Shown here: in pieces, positions 17,730 through 26,815 of the stretch | How positions within the stretch are numbered: position 1 is the stretch's first letter | How the letters are laid out: each line of letters starts with the position of its first letter | Assembly: GCF_009363115.1 (NCBI RefSeq) | Contig: NZ_CP045298.1 | Span: 4,585,501-4,649,500, forward strand | Length of the DNA: 64,000 nt | Source: Paenibacillus brasilensis | GTDB lineage: Bacteria; Bacillota; Bacilli; Paenibacillales; Paenibacillaceae | Direction: 5' to 3' | Notes under the pieces: generated by a model | What the model saw: the letters and a program-made list of their open reading frames with translations, nothing else | Databases searched by the model: none | What the model was told of the DNA's origin: nothing | Made by a program: the position numbers and the translations under genes

Positions 17730-20405
17730 TTGCGGAAGATATGGCAAATCTACTTAACAGACTGGAAGAATGTATTCAAAGTATCGACCGGGACTTTATT
17801 AGTCATTGGCATCATTCTTTTGCCTTCCGTCTATGCATGGGTGAATTTGAAAGCAATGTGGGACCCGTACGCAAATACATCAGGTATTAAAATTGCAGTA
17901 ACGAGCCAGGACCAGGGTGCTGAGGTGAACGGGAAGAAAATTAATATCGGCGACGAGGTTTTGCATAACCTTCAAAATAACAAGAAGCTGGGCTGGACGT
18001 TTGTGAATGAAGCAGAGGCACGAAAAGGTGTCCTAAACGGTGATTATTATGCCAGCCTGCTCATCCCCAAGGATTTTTCAAAGAAAATTACGAGCGTGCT
18101 TACGGAAAATCCGCAAAAGCCTGAGATTGATTACGCTGTAAATGAAAAAATCAATGCAGTTGCTCCGAAAATTACCTCCTCGGGGGCAACCTCTCTGACC
18201 AACCAGATTAGTCAAAACTTTATTGAAACAGCCAGTCAGGCCGTGTTGACTAAGCTCAAGGAAGCCGGGGTCAAGCTGGAGGAGGAACTGCCTACCATTC
18301 GCAACATTGAGAACCGGGTGCTGGAGCTGAACAATCGCCTGCCGGATATCGACAAATTAGGCAAACAGGCTATTGAGCTGGAGCAGAATTTGCCCAAAAT
18401 TAAGGCGCAGGGGCAAAAAATCATTGCCCTAAAGGAGAAAATTCAAGAAATTAACCGCGCCGGCGATCTGGTGCTTAAAATAGACAAAAACCTGCCTGAG
18501 CTGGATAAGGTAGCGGCGGTTATTTTGGATATACAAAAAAGACTGCCAGACATTCAAAAGGCCGGAGACCGGATTGTTGAGCTGGATCAAAACTTTGGCA
18601 AGGTGGAAAGCGCGTTGGCCACTGCCCTGGAGGATACACAAACGTCTCTTAAGGTCATTAATGCTGCACAGAAAGCACTACCGGAAGTACAGAAGATTGC
18701 GGATACAGGCAAGGATTTTACAACCGGCTTACTTGAATTTCTGGATAAAAACGACGGTGCACTCGACTCCATTGGAACGCTGGTCAAAGAGGACCTGCAG
18801 CTCGTACAGCAAATTGCGAATGAAGTTTCCGAGATCACAGGCATCATTCGTGGTGTGGATTTTGATCCTAAAGCAGCACAAGCTGCGGCGAATCGGGTTA
18901 GCGGCAGGCTGACGACTGCCGTAGGTGTGCTGGATCATATTTCTCAGTTGTTGAACCGTGTGAACGGGTATTTGCCTAGTCAGCCTCTGAATTCGCTTAT
19001 TTCCCGCGTGAACGGGTTGAAGGATCGTCTTGGTCGCCTGAACAGCACGGTGACAAGCATTGGAGATGCCATACAGCGTGGCGAGAAGCCTGCACAAAAT
19101 TTGCTGGATGACGCTGACCGCTTGGCCGCAGAGGTAAGCAGCGGAATTGACAGCATTTTGAGCAATTATGATACGGAGTATGCGCCCGCTATCCAAAAGG
19201 CACTGGATCAAATTAAAACCATTGCGCGCAATTCTGCCAATGTACTGAAAACCGCTCAAGAGCAACTGCCGAATATTGAAAAGATATTAAATGATGCACA
19301 GGCTGCTGCGGTATTCGGTCAGGAAGAGCTGACTCGTCTCCAGCAGGATTTGCCACAATATAGGCAGAAGCTGCATGAAGCGGCTACGACGATTCAGGGG
19401 CGCATGGGCGAATTCACGACTGCTGTCAACAAAGCGGCAGATTTCGTAAAAAACGATTTGCCGACGGTTAAAGGTAAAATTCATCAGGCGGCAGAATTTG
19501 TACGTAACGATTTACCGAAGGCGGAGCAACAGTTTGTCAAAATGGCTGACTTGATTGAAAACAAGTTCCCCGAAGCAGAAAAAGCGGTACACCAGGTTGC
19601 TAATTTTGTGAGAACGGATCTTCCAGCTGCCGAGGATTCGATACGTCACGCGGCTGACACGATTCGTAAGCTGAGAGGTGAAAACGCACTCGGACGAGCG
19701 ATCGCATTGCTCAAAGGGGATGTGAAGAAGGAAAGTGATTTTCTCGGCAGTCCGGTAGCGTTGAAGCAGGAGCGAATATACCCGATCCCGAACTATGGCT
19801 CTGCGATGTCCCCTTTTTACACTACATTATCTATTTGGGTAGGTGCGATGCTGCTGGTCTCGATGTTCAGGGTCGATGTGGAGGACCCGGAAGGCCAATA
19901 TAAAAGCTACCAAGTATATTTCGGACGGCTGATGACGTTCTCTACGATTGGTATTTTTCAGGCGCTGAGCGTGTCTTTAGGTGATTTGTTCCTGCTCGGG
20001 GCGTATGTGGATGCCAAAGTAGCATTTGTACTATCGTCTATGCTGATCAGTCTGGTGTTTACGGCGATGACCTATACGTTGGTTTCTGTGTTCGGCAATA
20101 TCGGGAAGGGGCTGGCGGTCATTCTGCTGGTGCTTCAATTCTCTAGTTCAGGAGGGACATTCCCGGTTGCGACGAGTACACCGTTTTTCCAGGCGCTGAA
20201 TCCGTTCGTACCATTTACCTATGCGGTTAGTCTGCTACGGGAAACGGTAGGAGGGATGCTGCCTTCAACGGTAACACGAGATGTGGTGATGCTGATTGTA
20301 TTTATCGGAGTTTGCTCCCTGTTTGGATTGGTGCTTAAAAAGCCGCTCAGCAAGCATACGAAAAAAATGGCCGAGCGCGCGAAAGAAACGAAATTAATTC
20401 CTTGA
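17730..20405 (+). CDS. YhgE/Pip-type membrane protein with long coiled-coil domain
   Basis: The 891-residue product starts at TTG 17730, eight bases after AAGGAG (17716-17721). It has one N-terminal membrane segment (VSTGTLLVIGIILLPSVYAWVNLKAMWDPY), an extracellular domain with NGDYYASLLIPKDFSK, a very long helical region with many DLP/NLP heptad-like repeats (about residues 190-660), and a C-terminal block of about five membrane segments ending in an ABC-2-like LRETVGGMLPSTV. This is the YhgE/Pip (phage infection protein) layout. Family members are membrane proteins linked to phage receptors and ESX/type VII export; the role here is unknown. It is monocistronic, with a hairpin terminator about 230 bases downstream. 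Confidence 0.88.
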   Translation: MRKIWQIYLTDWKNVFKVSTGTLLVIGIILLPSVYAWVNLKAMWDPYANTSGIKIAVTSQDQGAEVNGKKINIGDEVLHNLQNNKKLGWTFVNEAEARKGVLNGDYYASLLIPKDFSKKITSVLTENPQKPEIDYAVNEKINAVAPKITSSGATSLTNQISQNFIETASQAVLTKLKEAGVKLEEELPTIRNIENRVLELNNRLPDIDKLGKQAIELEQNLPKIKAQGQKIIALKEKIQEINRAGDLVLKIDKNLPELDKVAAVILDIQKRLPDIQKAGDRIVELDQNFGKVESALATALEDTQTSLKVINAAQKALPEVQKIADTGKDFTTGLLEFLDKNDGALDSIGTLVKEDLQLVQQIANEVSEITGIIRGVDFDPKAAQAAANRVSGRLTTAVGVLDHISQLLNRVNGYLPSQPLNSLISRVNGLKDRLGRLNSTVTSIGDAIQRGEKPAQNLLDDADRLAAEVSSGIDSILSNYDTEYAPAIQKALDQIKTIARNSANVLKTAQEQLPNIEKILNDAQAAAVFGQEELTRLQQDLPQYRQKLHEAATTIQGRMGEFTTAVNKAADFVKNDLPTVKGKIHQAAEFVRNDLPKAEQQFVKMADLIENKFPEAEKAVHQVANFVRTDLPAAEDSIRHAADTIRKLRGENALGRAIALLKGDVKKESDFLGSPVALKQERIYPIPNYGSAMSPFYTTLSIWVGAMLLVSMFRVDVEDPEGQYKSYQVYFGRLMTFSTIGIFQALSVSLGDLFLLGAYVDAKVAFVLSSMLISLVFTAMTYTLVSVFGNIGKGLAVILLVLQFSSSGGTFPVATSTPFFQALNPFVPFTYAVSLLRETVGGMLPSTVTRDVVMLIVFIGVCSLFGLVLKKPLSKHTKKMAERAKETKLIP

Positions 20406-20410
20406 TTGTT

Positions 20411-20607
20411 AAAAAAAGAGAGATTTACGGTGGTTGAAGTGAGCGGGCTCCGCGAAGGATTTGATCTTATGATCGCTGTTGCCACGGGATTCTTTGGATG
20501 GGATAGGACATGAAAAGGTAAGAATCCCGTGGCAAAGGCGAACGCTCCGCTTCTCCAGATTCAAATCCTCCGCTCCGCTGGCAACCACCGTAAAGTCACT
20601 TTCTTTT
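20411..20607. repeat. Large imperfect inverted repeat (about 200 bases)
   Basis: Two nested perfect arms define it. TTTACGGTGGTTG (20424-20436) pairs with 20582-20594, and TTGCCACGGGATTCTT (20479-20494) pairs with 20520-20535 around a 25-base loop. Between them AGGATTTGA/TTCAAATCCT and GCGG/CCGC-type blocks also pair, so the whole segment can fold into one long stem. Outer purine/pyrimidine tracts extend the arms to 20411 and 20607. It is intergenic and encodes no evident protein. It could be a MITE-like intergenic repeat, a structured RNA or a long attenuating hairpin. Confidence 0.65.
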
Positions 20608-20635
20608 AACATTCGGCGGGTAGTACGAGGGGATG

Positions 20636-20676
20636 GCCTCCGCATGTAATGCTTCGGCATAATGCGAGGGCTTTTT
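20636..20676 (+). terminator. Hairpin terminator with TTCG loop
   Basis: CCTCCGCAT ... ATGCGAGG frames an inner ATGC-TTCG-GCAT stem-loop and is followed by GCTTTTTGC. It lies downstream of the YhgE/Pip gene and the large palindrome. Confidence 0.65.
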
Positions 20677-20808
20677 GCTATACATAGAGAAGTAATTTGT
20701 GTTCAAGGGTGTTTCAAAGTGGTTTTTTCTGGTGAATGAAATGGGTATGGTCTTTTTAATGGAATTTTTGCTGAATTTTAAAATCCTTAGGCAAAGGCGG
20801 GAGGCAGT

Positions 20809-21783
20809 ATGGAATATTCATACTTGGGTAAGTCAGGTTTGAAGGTTAGTCGGTTATGTCTGGGCACGATGAATTTCGGACCGGAAACCGAAGAAAAGGA
20901 TGCGTTTAAAATCATGGATGCCGCGCTGGATGCGGGCATTAACTTCTTTGATACAGCCAATGTATACGGGCATGACCGCAAAGGATGGACAGAGGAAATT
21001 ATTGGACGCTGGTTCCAGCAGGGTGGTGGAAGACGTGAGAAGGTCGTGCTGGCGACGAAGGTATACGGGGATATGAAAAATGAAAATGACGGACCGAACG
21101 CAGGCTCAGGCTTGTCTGCATACAAAATTCGCCGTCATTTGGATGCTTCTCTGCAACGTTTGCAGACCGATCACATTGAGCTATACCAAATGCATCACGT
21201 TGATCGTAACGTGTCCTGGGATGAACTGTGGGGCGTATTTGAATCCGTTGTGGATCGGGGACAAGTGGATTATATCGGTTCCAGTAACTTTGCGGGCTGG
21301 CACATTGCGGTGGCGCAGGCCGAAGCAAAGGCACGACGCTTTTTAGGTCTTGTATCCGAGCAGCATCTGTACAATCTGAATGAACGCTCTGCTGAGCTTG
21401 AAGTATTGCCGGCGGCTCAGGAACTGGGACTTGGAGTGATTCCTTGGAGCCCGTTGGCAGGTGGACTATTGGGACGTAATGCGTTAGCAGGTACAGGCTC
21501 CCGTAGCGCACGCGCCAAGGAAAAAGTGGAACAGAACCGTGCAAAGCTGGAGCAGTTTGCAGCATTGTCCCGCGAACTGGGCGAGAAGGAGGACGTGATT
21601 GCACTGGCCTGGGTATTGTCCCATCCGGCTGTAACCGCTCCAATTATTGGCCCGCGGACCTTGGAACAGCTGGAGGATGCTCTGCGGGTGCCTGAGGTCA
21701 AATTGACTGACGATGTTCTTGCCAAGCTGAACGAGATTTTCCCTGGCCCGGGCAAACCTGCACCGGAAGCTTACGCTTGGTAA
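20809..21783 (+). CDS. Aldo/keto reductase
   Basis: This 324-residue NADPH-dependent oxidoreductase starts at ATG 20809 after GGGAGG. Family features are N-terminal LCLGTMNFG, the catalytic Asp/Tyr in FFDTANVYG (about residues 46-54), a catalytic Lys in LATKVYG, the active-site His in YQMHHVD, and the cofactor-binding GVIPWSPLAGGLL. It resembles the YhdN/YrpG type of AKR. The substrate is unknown. It is monocistronic, with a terminator shared with the convergent exporter gene. Confidence 0.9.
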   Translation: MEYSYLGKSGLKVSRLCLGTMNFGPETEEKDAFKIMDAALDAGINFFDTANVYGHDRKGWTEEIIGRWFQQGGGRREKVVLATKVYGDMKNENDGPNAGSGLSAYKIRRHLDASLQRLQTDHIELYQMHHVDRNVSWDELWGVFESVVDRGQVDYIGSSNFAGWHIAVAQAEAKARRFLGLVSEQHLYNLNERSAELEVLPAAQELGLGVIPWSPLAGGLLGRNALAGTGSRSARAKEKVEQNRAKLEQFAALSRELGEKEDVIALAWVLSHPAVTAPIIGPRTLEQLEDALRVPEVKLTDDVLAKLNEIFPGPGKPAPEAYAW

Positions 21784-21807
21784 TCTGAGCACAATCATCG
21801 CAAAAAG

Positions 21808-21850
21808 GCAGCAGATTAGGAGTTATCTCCTTAATTAGCTGTCTTTTTTT
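21808..21850. terminator. Bidirectional terminator
   Basis: GCAGCAGATTAGGAG pairs, with small bulges, with CTCCTTAATTAGCTGTC and is followed by TTTTTTT. It separates the aldo/keto reductase from the convergent exporter gene. Confidence 0.65.
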
Positions 21851-21867
21851 ATACATAACAGTAAACG

Positions 21868-22857
21868 CTAAACAGTGTCTATCTTTGTGGGTATCATTTG
21901 AGGGTCTGGTTTCTTCTGATGTGTAACATAGCTGTGCAGAACCATGCCGAGGATGACGACAAACATACCCAGCCAAGATAGAAGTGACGGAAAAGGTATG
22001 GATAAAAAGATCAGTTCTCCCATTAATGCGAACAGAACTTCCAGAGATTGTGTTGCTTCAACTGTCGCCAGCTTTTGCATATTTCCGCGAACCTGATCCG
22101 TAGCTTTAAAAAATAAAACTGTTGCAATCACTCCTGAAAATATGGCCACCAGAGCAGACTGTATTGTCTGATCCATGCTTGGCATTCCTGCACTGAACAC
22201 TCCATATATCGAAAGCAGTATCCAGAAGGGCAAACTGGCTAAAGTCATCCCGAGCACACGTTGATAGGCATCTAACCGTCCTGCACAGACCTCCATCATT
22301 TTGCGATTACCCAATGGATATGCGAAGGAGGCAATGATGACCGGCAGGAGGCCAAATAAAAAATCCTGCGTAGAAATGGATTGTGCATGCTCAACTTGCA
22401 TGAGAAGAATTCCAATGAGAATAATCAGAGACATCATAAGTCCCTGGATGGGAATTTTCCCGCGTGTTTTTACTGGGCCGTTCTCCGTTTGTACAACCTC
22501 TGTAAATAATGGCACAAGCAGAGAACCCGAAATAATAGTAATTTGCCAAGTACCCGCGATCAGCCAACCCGGCGAATAAGCCGATGCGAAGCATAATGGA
22601 GCATAAAATAAGCCAAATCCGATGAAGCTCCACAACAGCCACGTTCCCGGTCGTTCCTTCATAACGTCCAACAGAAGCCTAAGCTTCTGTTGGCTCAAAA
22701 CAATGACGAATAAAATAGGAACCATAAACACATACCGCAATGAAGCACTCCAAATCCAGCTCCCGCCAGACAGCTCCATAGACCGATTGAGAACAAATGT
22801 AAAAGCAAAAAAGAAAGCAGCCAACACACCTAGCGAAATAGATCGCAATATATTCAC
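21868..22857 (-). CDS. EmrE-type multidrug/metabolite exporter (DMT superfamily)
   Basis: The 329-residue protein has about ten hydrophobic segments, beginning MNILRSISLGVLAAFFFAFTFVLNRSMELSGG, which matches the two-fold EamA/EmrE-like layout of the drug/metabolite transporter superfamily. Polar loops are short, and the C-terminal tail HQKKPDPQMIPTK is cytoplasmic by the positive-inside rule. The substrate cannot be told. It is divergent from the Zur-box CobW gene, with 180 bases between; no shared function is evident. Confidence 0.82.
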   Translation of the reverse strand: MNILRSISLGVLAAFFFAFTFVLNRSMELSGGSWIWSASLRYVFMVPILFVIVLSQQKLRLLLDVMKERPGTWLLWSFIGFGLFYAPLCFASAYSPGWLIAGTWQITIISGSLLVPLFTEVVQTENGPVKTRGKIPIQGLMMSLIILIGILLMQVEHAQSISTQDFLFGLLPVIIASFAYPLGNRKMMEVCAGRLDAYQRVLGMTLASLPFWILLSIYGVFSAGMPSMDQTIQSALVAIFSGVIATVLFFKATDQVRGNMQKLATVEATQSLEVLFALMGELIFLSIPFPSLLSWLGMFVVILGMVLHSYVTHQKKPDPQMIPTKIDTV

Positions 22858-22929
22858 CTTATTCTTTAAATTTCGTTATTACCCATAATAATAACTTTGA
22901 ATCGTTTTATTTCAAGAGCTTCTTCATCG

Positions 22930-22958
22930 TTGACAAGGCAAAACGGATACTGTATATT
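22930..22958 (+). promoter_or_regulatory. Sigma-A promoter of the CobW-family gene
   Basis: TTGACA (22930-22935) and TATATT (22953-22958) are spaced exactly 17 bases. The transcription start should fall near 22965, just before the Zur-box-like site. Confidence 0.75.
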
Positions 22959-22974
22959 ACTACATACCAGATTT

Positions 22975-22993
22975 AATAGTAATTATTACGATT
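22975..22993 (+). promoter_or_regulatory. Zur-box-like operator
   Basis: AATAGTAATTATTACGATT matches the Bacillus Zur consensus (AATCGTAATnATTACGATT) at 18 of the positions compared, with only the first half-site C changed to A. It lies just downstream of the predicted transcription start, a good place for repression by zinc-bound Zur. Confidence 0.65.
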
Positions 22994-23037
22994 AAAAAAG
23001 AGAATGAAAAACCAATCATAAAAGGAGCATATCATCA

Positions 23038-24249
23038 ATGAATAAGAAAGCAATACCGGTAACTGTGCTGAGCGGATATTTGGGTGCAGGGAAAACGACG
23101 ATTTTGAATCATGTATTAAACAATCGGGACGGAATGAAAGTGGCGGTAATCGTCAATGACATGAGTGAAGTAAATATAGATGCCGAACTGGTTAAAAAAG
23201 AAGGAGGCCTGTCCAGAACAGAGGAAAAACTGGTCGAGTTGTCTAATGGCTGTATATGCTGTACATTGCGTGAGGATTTATTACTGGAGGCTAAGAAGCT
23301 GTCAGAACAGGGTGAGTTTGATTATATTTTAATTGAATCAACAGGAATTAGTGAGCCTGTGCCCATCGCTCAAACCTTTACGTACATTGATGAAGAAACG
23401 GGCATTGATTTGGCCTCCTTGGCAAAACTGGATTGCATGGTGACCGTGGTCGATGCGAACCGCTTCTGGCATGATTTTGAATCGGGAGAAACGCTGCTGG
23501 ACCGCAGGCAGGCTACTGGTGAAGACGACACGCGTGATATCTCGGATTTGCTGATTGACCAGATTGAAACGTGCGATGTACTGATTCTGAATAAATGCGA
23601 TCTGGTTCAGCCTGTGGAGCTGGACAAGCTGGAGGGTGTACTGCGCAGATTGCAGCCTGAAGCCAGAATCATCCGTACTTCCAAGGGACAGGTGGCTCCT
23701 GCGGACATTTTAAACACGGGATTGTTTAACTTTGACAAGGCCAGCCAATCCGCCGGATGGATTCGTGAGCTGGAGCTGGAAAGCCATACCCCGGAAACGG
23801 ACGAATATGGTATTCACTCCTTTGTGTATCGGCGCAGAAGACCGTTTCATCCAGCCAGATTGGCTGAATTTATGAGCTATTGGCCGGAGGAGGTCGTTCG
23901 TGCGAAAGGTTTAGCCTGGATTGCAACCCCTCAGGATTGGGCGGCCAGTATTAGCCAGGCAGGCCCATCCATTCAGTTCGGACCGGCGGGAAGCTGGCTT
24001 GCGGCGTTGTCGGAGGAAGAACGGCAGGAGATCGTCGCAGCCAATCCTGAAGCTATGGACCATTGGGATGATCAATGGGGCGACCGCATGAACGAAATTG
24101 TCATGATCGGCATCGGAATGAAGCAATCGGACCTGGAAGTCGAACTGGATCAATGTCTGCTAAGCGATAAGGAAATGGACATGGACTGGTCAGGCTTTGA
24201 AAATCCCTTGCCATGGCCGACAGACGACAATTCTTCGTCTCTGAATTAA
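23038..24249 (+). CDS. CobW/COG0523-family zinc-associated GTPase (ZagA/YciC-like)
   Basis: The 403-residue protein has the G3E GTPase motifs: Walker A SGYLGAGKTT (residues 12-21), metal-binding NGCICC (a GCxCC-type motif near residue 69), IESTGISEP and the NKCD specificity motif. The C-terminal CobW domain follows. ATG 23038 has AAAGGAG upstream. The zinc-box operator in its promoter makes a zinc-starvation metallochaperone role, as for B. subtilis YciC/ZagA, the best inference. It is a single gene; LysR follows convergently. Confidence 0.88.
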   Translation: MNKKAIPVTVLSGYLGAGKTTILNHVLNNRDGMKVAVIVNDMSEVNIDAELVKKEGGLSRTEEKLVELSNGCICCTLREDLLLEAKKLSEQGEFDYILIESTGISEPVPIAQTFTYIDEETGIDLASLAKLDCMVTVVDANRFWHDFESGETLLDRRQATGEDDTRDISDLLIDQIETCDVLILNKCDLVQPVELDKLEGVLRRLQPEARIIRTSKGQVAPADILNTGLFNFDKASQSAGWIRELELESHTPETDEYGIHSFVYRRRRPFHPARLAEFMSYWPEEVVRAKGLAWIATPQDWAASISQAGPSIQFGPAGSWLAALSEEERQEIVAANPEAMDHWDDQWGDRMNEIVMIGIGMKQSDLEVELDQCLLSDKEMDMDWSGFENPLPWPTDDNSSSLN

Positions 24250-24279
24250 ACAGGATGTATAGCTATTAACATATTGATA

Positions 24280-25146
24280 TTAGCGAATCCATTCAGCAAT
24301 GAAGTTCATACATTTTTTGGCGGCTGGAGCCATGCTCTTTAAAGAAGCAGCGGCAATACCAATGGAACGTGAATATGGCCCATCCAAAGGTCGAATACAA
24401 AGTTCATAAGGATTTTGAACTAAAATCATTTCCGGAAGAATACTTACGCCCAGTCCGTTTTGCACCATAGCCATAATGGCATGATCATCTTCTAATTCAT
24501 ATTTGATTGTCGGAGCAAGCTTGTGCTGAGAAAAAATTCTCCATACATCGGTGTCGCAGCCAGAAGCAGGCATAATGAAGGGCTCATCGAGGAGTTGATC
24601 CACGCGAATGGTTGTTTGCTCCCGAAGCATGTGATTAGATGGCAGTACACACAGCATTCTTTCTTTTTTTAGCGGCAGTACTTCCAGTACGTCTAAAGTA
24701 GGCAGATTAACGAAGCCAAAATCAGCTTCTCCGCTGGCTATCCAATTCTCAATCTCATGGTAGTTACCGTCGAGCAGTTTCAGTTCAATAAGTGGGAACT
24801 GCTCGTTAAATTTATGAATAATACCGGGCAACCACTGGATGGATACACTTGAGAACGTACCTATCTTTACGGTTCCGGTCTCCAGTCCTTTGATTAGAGC
24901 AACCTCTTGATAAAGCCTTTCGTTCATTTGTACAATCTCTCTGAAATGCCTCATCAGACGTTCTCCGTTGCTGGTCAATTTGATGCCTGAACGTCCTCTG
25001 ATCAGCAGAGTCAAGCCCAATTCATGTTCCAAACCGGAAACAGCATGGCTAATGGCGGATTGTGTAAGGTTGAGAAGTTCTCCCGCTTTGGTAAAGCTTC
25101 CTGTTTCTACAACACTAAGAAAGACCTTATATTTAAACAAATTCAT
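24280..25146 (-). CDS. LysR-family transcriptional regulator
   Basis: The 288-residue regulator starts at ATG 25146 with AGGAGG upstream (complement of 25151-25156). The N-terminal winged helix MNLFKYKVFLSVVETGSFTKAGELLNLTQSAISHAVSGLE is canonical, followed by a periplasmic-binding-like effector domain. It is divergent from a small antibiotic-biosynthesis-monooxygenase gene across 124 bases that contain direct repeats of ATATATTCAT-type sequence (around 25170-25200), possible LysR sites. It probably controls that gene. The inducer is unknown. Confidence 0.9.
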   Translation of the reverse strand: MNLFKYKVFLSVVETGSFTKAGELLNLTQSAISHAVSGLEHELGLTLLIRGRSGIKLTSNGERLMRHFREIVQMNERLYQEVALIKGLETGTVKIGTFSSVSIQWLPGIIHKFNEQFPLIELKLLDGNYHEIENWIASGEADFGFVNLPTLDVLEVLPLKKERMLCVLPSNHMLREQTTIRVDQLLDEPFIMPASGCDTDVWRIFSQHKLAPTIKYELEDDHAIMAMVQNGLGVSILPEMILVQNPYELCIRPLDGPYSRSIGIAAASLKSMAPAAKKCMNFIAEWIR

Positions 25147-25223
25147 GTGTCCTCCTACGTTAAATGAAATATATTCATACATAGTATCATATATATTCAT
25201 TTTTTTTATCTCAGTCTTGTAGT

Positions 25224-25229
25224 TATAAT
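25224..25229 (+). promoter_or_regulatory. -10 element of the monooxygenase gene
   Basis: A perfect TATAAT lies 42 bases before the start codon. The region at the -35 position is a T-run rather than TTGACA, which fits activator dependence on the divergent LysR protein. Confidence 0.45.
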
Positions 25230-25270
25230 CGAACTTAAGAAAAAAACCATTTAATTTCTGGGAGGTACCT

Positions 25271-25600
25271 ATGAATTCAATTGCAAAAACGCCACAACCC
25301 CCTTATTATGCCGTTATCTTTACTTCTGAACGTACTGAAGGAGATGGCGGATACGGAAAGATGGGAGACCTAATGGAAACACTGGCTGCTGAACAACCTG
25401 GTTTTCTGGGCGTGGAAAGTGTTCGTGACCAAAACGGAGTAGGCATCACGGTTTCCTATTGGGAGTCCTTAGACGCTATAAAAAATTGGAAGCATAACGA
25501 GCTGCACAAGGCAGCACAGGAGAAAGGGAAAGCCGAATGGTATAAAACGTTTGGTTTAAGAGTCAGCAAGGTAGAACGAGATTATTTTTTTACGATATAA
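25271..25600 (+). CDS. Antibiotic-biosynthesis-monooxygenase (ABM) domain protein
   Basis: This 109-residue protein is a single ABM ferredoxin-like dimeric alpha/beta-barrel domain: YYAVIFTSERTEGDGGYGKM, the TLAAEQPGFLGVESVR stretch and the GITVSYWESLDAIKNWKHN ... HKAAQEKGKAEWYKTFGLRV end are family-typical of the COG2329 group. ATG 25271 follows GGGAGGT. Members include quinol monooxygenases and haem-degrading enzymes, but this subgroup is uncharacterised. It is probably controlled by the divergent LysR gene. Confidence 0.83.
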   Translation: MNSIAKTPQPPYYAVIFTSERTEGDGGYGKMGDLMETLAAEQPGFLGVESVRDQNGVGITVSYWESLDAIKNWKHNELHKAAQEKGKAEWYKTFGLRVSKVERDYFFTI

Positions 25601-25726
25601 ATAGGTTCAATACCAAAAAGTTAGTGCTTGAGGCATCAAGTCGAATCTGGGGATCGGTATGCTGGTTGTGCATCTGTCAATTCTCGAGAGGATAGGTCCT
25701 TCCCTAAGAAGGTAAAAAGGAGAGTA

Positions 25727-25784
25727 AACGGTTCTATTCATATTCAGTTCATAAATGTGGGTTATCCTCTCTATAGAAACCGTT
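25727..25784 (+). promoter_or_regulatory. Inverted repeat in the leader of the DrrAB operon
   Basis: AACGGTTCTAT (25727-25737) pairs with ATAGAAACCGTT (25773-25784) with one bulged base. The right arm ends a few bases before the drrA-like ribosome site, so it could be an operator or a leader hairpin. Confidence 0.4.
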
Positions 25785-25801
25785 ATAGGGAGGAAATGAT
25801 A

Positions 25802-26815
25802 GTGGATTATACAGACAGAAAAGAGGCCTTGGCCATTGAAGCAAGGGGACTCGTTAAAGTATTTGGCAACAAGCACGCGGTTAACGGTGTCGATCTGAAT
25901 GTGCGTGTTGGAACGATCTACGGCGTGCTTGGTCCTAATGGAGCAGGCAAGACGACGACCATCCGGATGCTGTCAACGTTATTGCGGCCTGATGGGGGAT
26001 CGGCGCGCATCTTCGGGCATGATGCAGTAAAGGAGCCACAGGTTGTTCGTCAATTGATCGGCGTGACAGGCCAGTACGCATCGGTCGATGAGTCGCTTAG
26101 CGCTACCGAGAATTTGATTATCTTCTCCAGACTGCTCGGACTGGGGCGTGCCGAGGCACGTCATAAGGCAGCGGAGCTACTGGAGGAATTTGGCTTGACA
26201 GACGCGGCCAAGCGACCGTTAAAGTATTTCTCTGGGGGCATGCGCCGCCGGCTGGATTTGGCCGCCAGTCTCATTGCCAAGCCGCCGTTGATCTTCCTGG
26301 ATGAGCCGACTACCGGGCTGGATCCGCGCACGCGTGCCCAGATGTGGGACACGATCCGGCGTCTGGTCAAGACAGGTTCCACTGTACTGCTCACTACCCA
26401 GTACCTTGACGAGGCGGATCAACTTGCTGACCGAATCGCGGTGATCGACCATGGTCGGGTAGTTGCCGAGGGTACAGTGGACGAACTGAAAGCAGCAGTG
26501 GGGGCATCGACTCTGCAACTCAAAGTGCAAAATCAACACGACATCGAGAGGGCTGCTCAGATCGTGGAACAGGTGCTTTCAGTTAAGCCTAACGTGTCGG
26601 TGGAGGATGGAAAGATCGTTTCTCCGATGGCCAATGTTGATCGGGTGACGGACCTGCTGATCGCCCTCCGTACCGGAGAAATTCACCTGGTAGAGATGAG
26701 TGTGCAGAAGCCAACGCTTGACGAGGTGTTTCTGTCCATCACTGGCCAAGGGGGACAAGTAAATGAGCAGCAGACGGCCCAAGGAGCGCATGCTGTGGAG
26801 GGGGTGAGAGCATGA
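25802..26815 (+). CDS. ABC transporter ATPase, DrrA type
   Basis: The 337-residue ATPase has Walker A GPNGAGKTT, signature YFSGGMRRRLDLAASL, Walker B PPLIFLDEPTTGLDPRTR and the C-terminal extension typical of daunorubicin-resistance (DrrA) ATPases. GTG 25802 is chosen because AGGGAGG (25787-25793) lies eight bases upstream; the frame runs much further upstream but without ribosome sites. Its stop overlaps the start of the permease gene (ATGA, 26812-26815), so translation is coupled. It should energise export of a drug or peptide. Confidence 0.92.
   Translation: MDYTDRKEALAIEARGLVKVFGNKHAVNGVDLNVRVGTIYGVLGPNGAGKTTTIRMLSTLLRPDGGSARIFGHDAVKEPQVVRQLIGVTGQYASVDESLSATENLIIFSRLLGLGRAEARHKAAELLEEFGLTDAAKRPLKYFSGGMRRRLDLAASLIAKPPLIFLDEPTTGLDPRTRAQMWDTIRRLVKTGSTVLLTTQYLDEADQLADRIAVIDHGRVVAEGTVDELKAAVGASTLQLKVQNQHDIERAAQIVEQVLSVKPNVSVEDGKIVSPMANVDRVTDLLIALRTGEIHLVEMSVQKPTLDEVFLSITGQGGQVNEQQTAQGAHAVEGVRA

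Noticed and set aside
18236-19265. Long antisense frames opposite the YhgE/Pip gene
   Set aside because: They mirror a repetitive coiled-coil coding region, have no ribosome sites and no recognisable domains.
25628-25801. N-terminal extension of the DrrA-like ATPase
   Set aside because: The extension has no ribosome site at its start, reads unlike any ATPase, and covers the inverted repeat; GTG 25802 has an ideal site.
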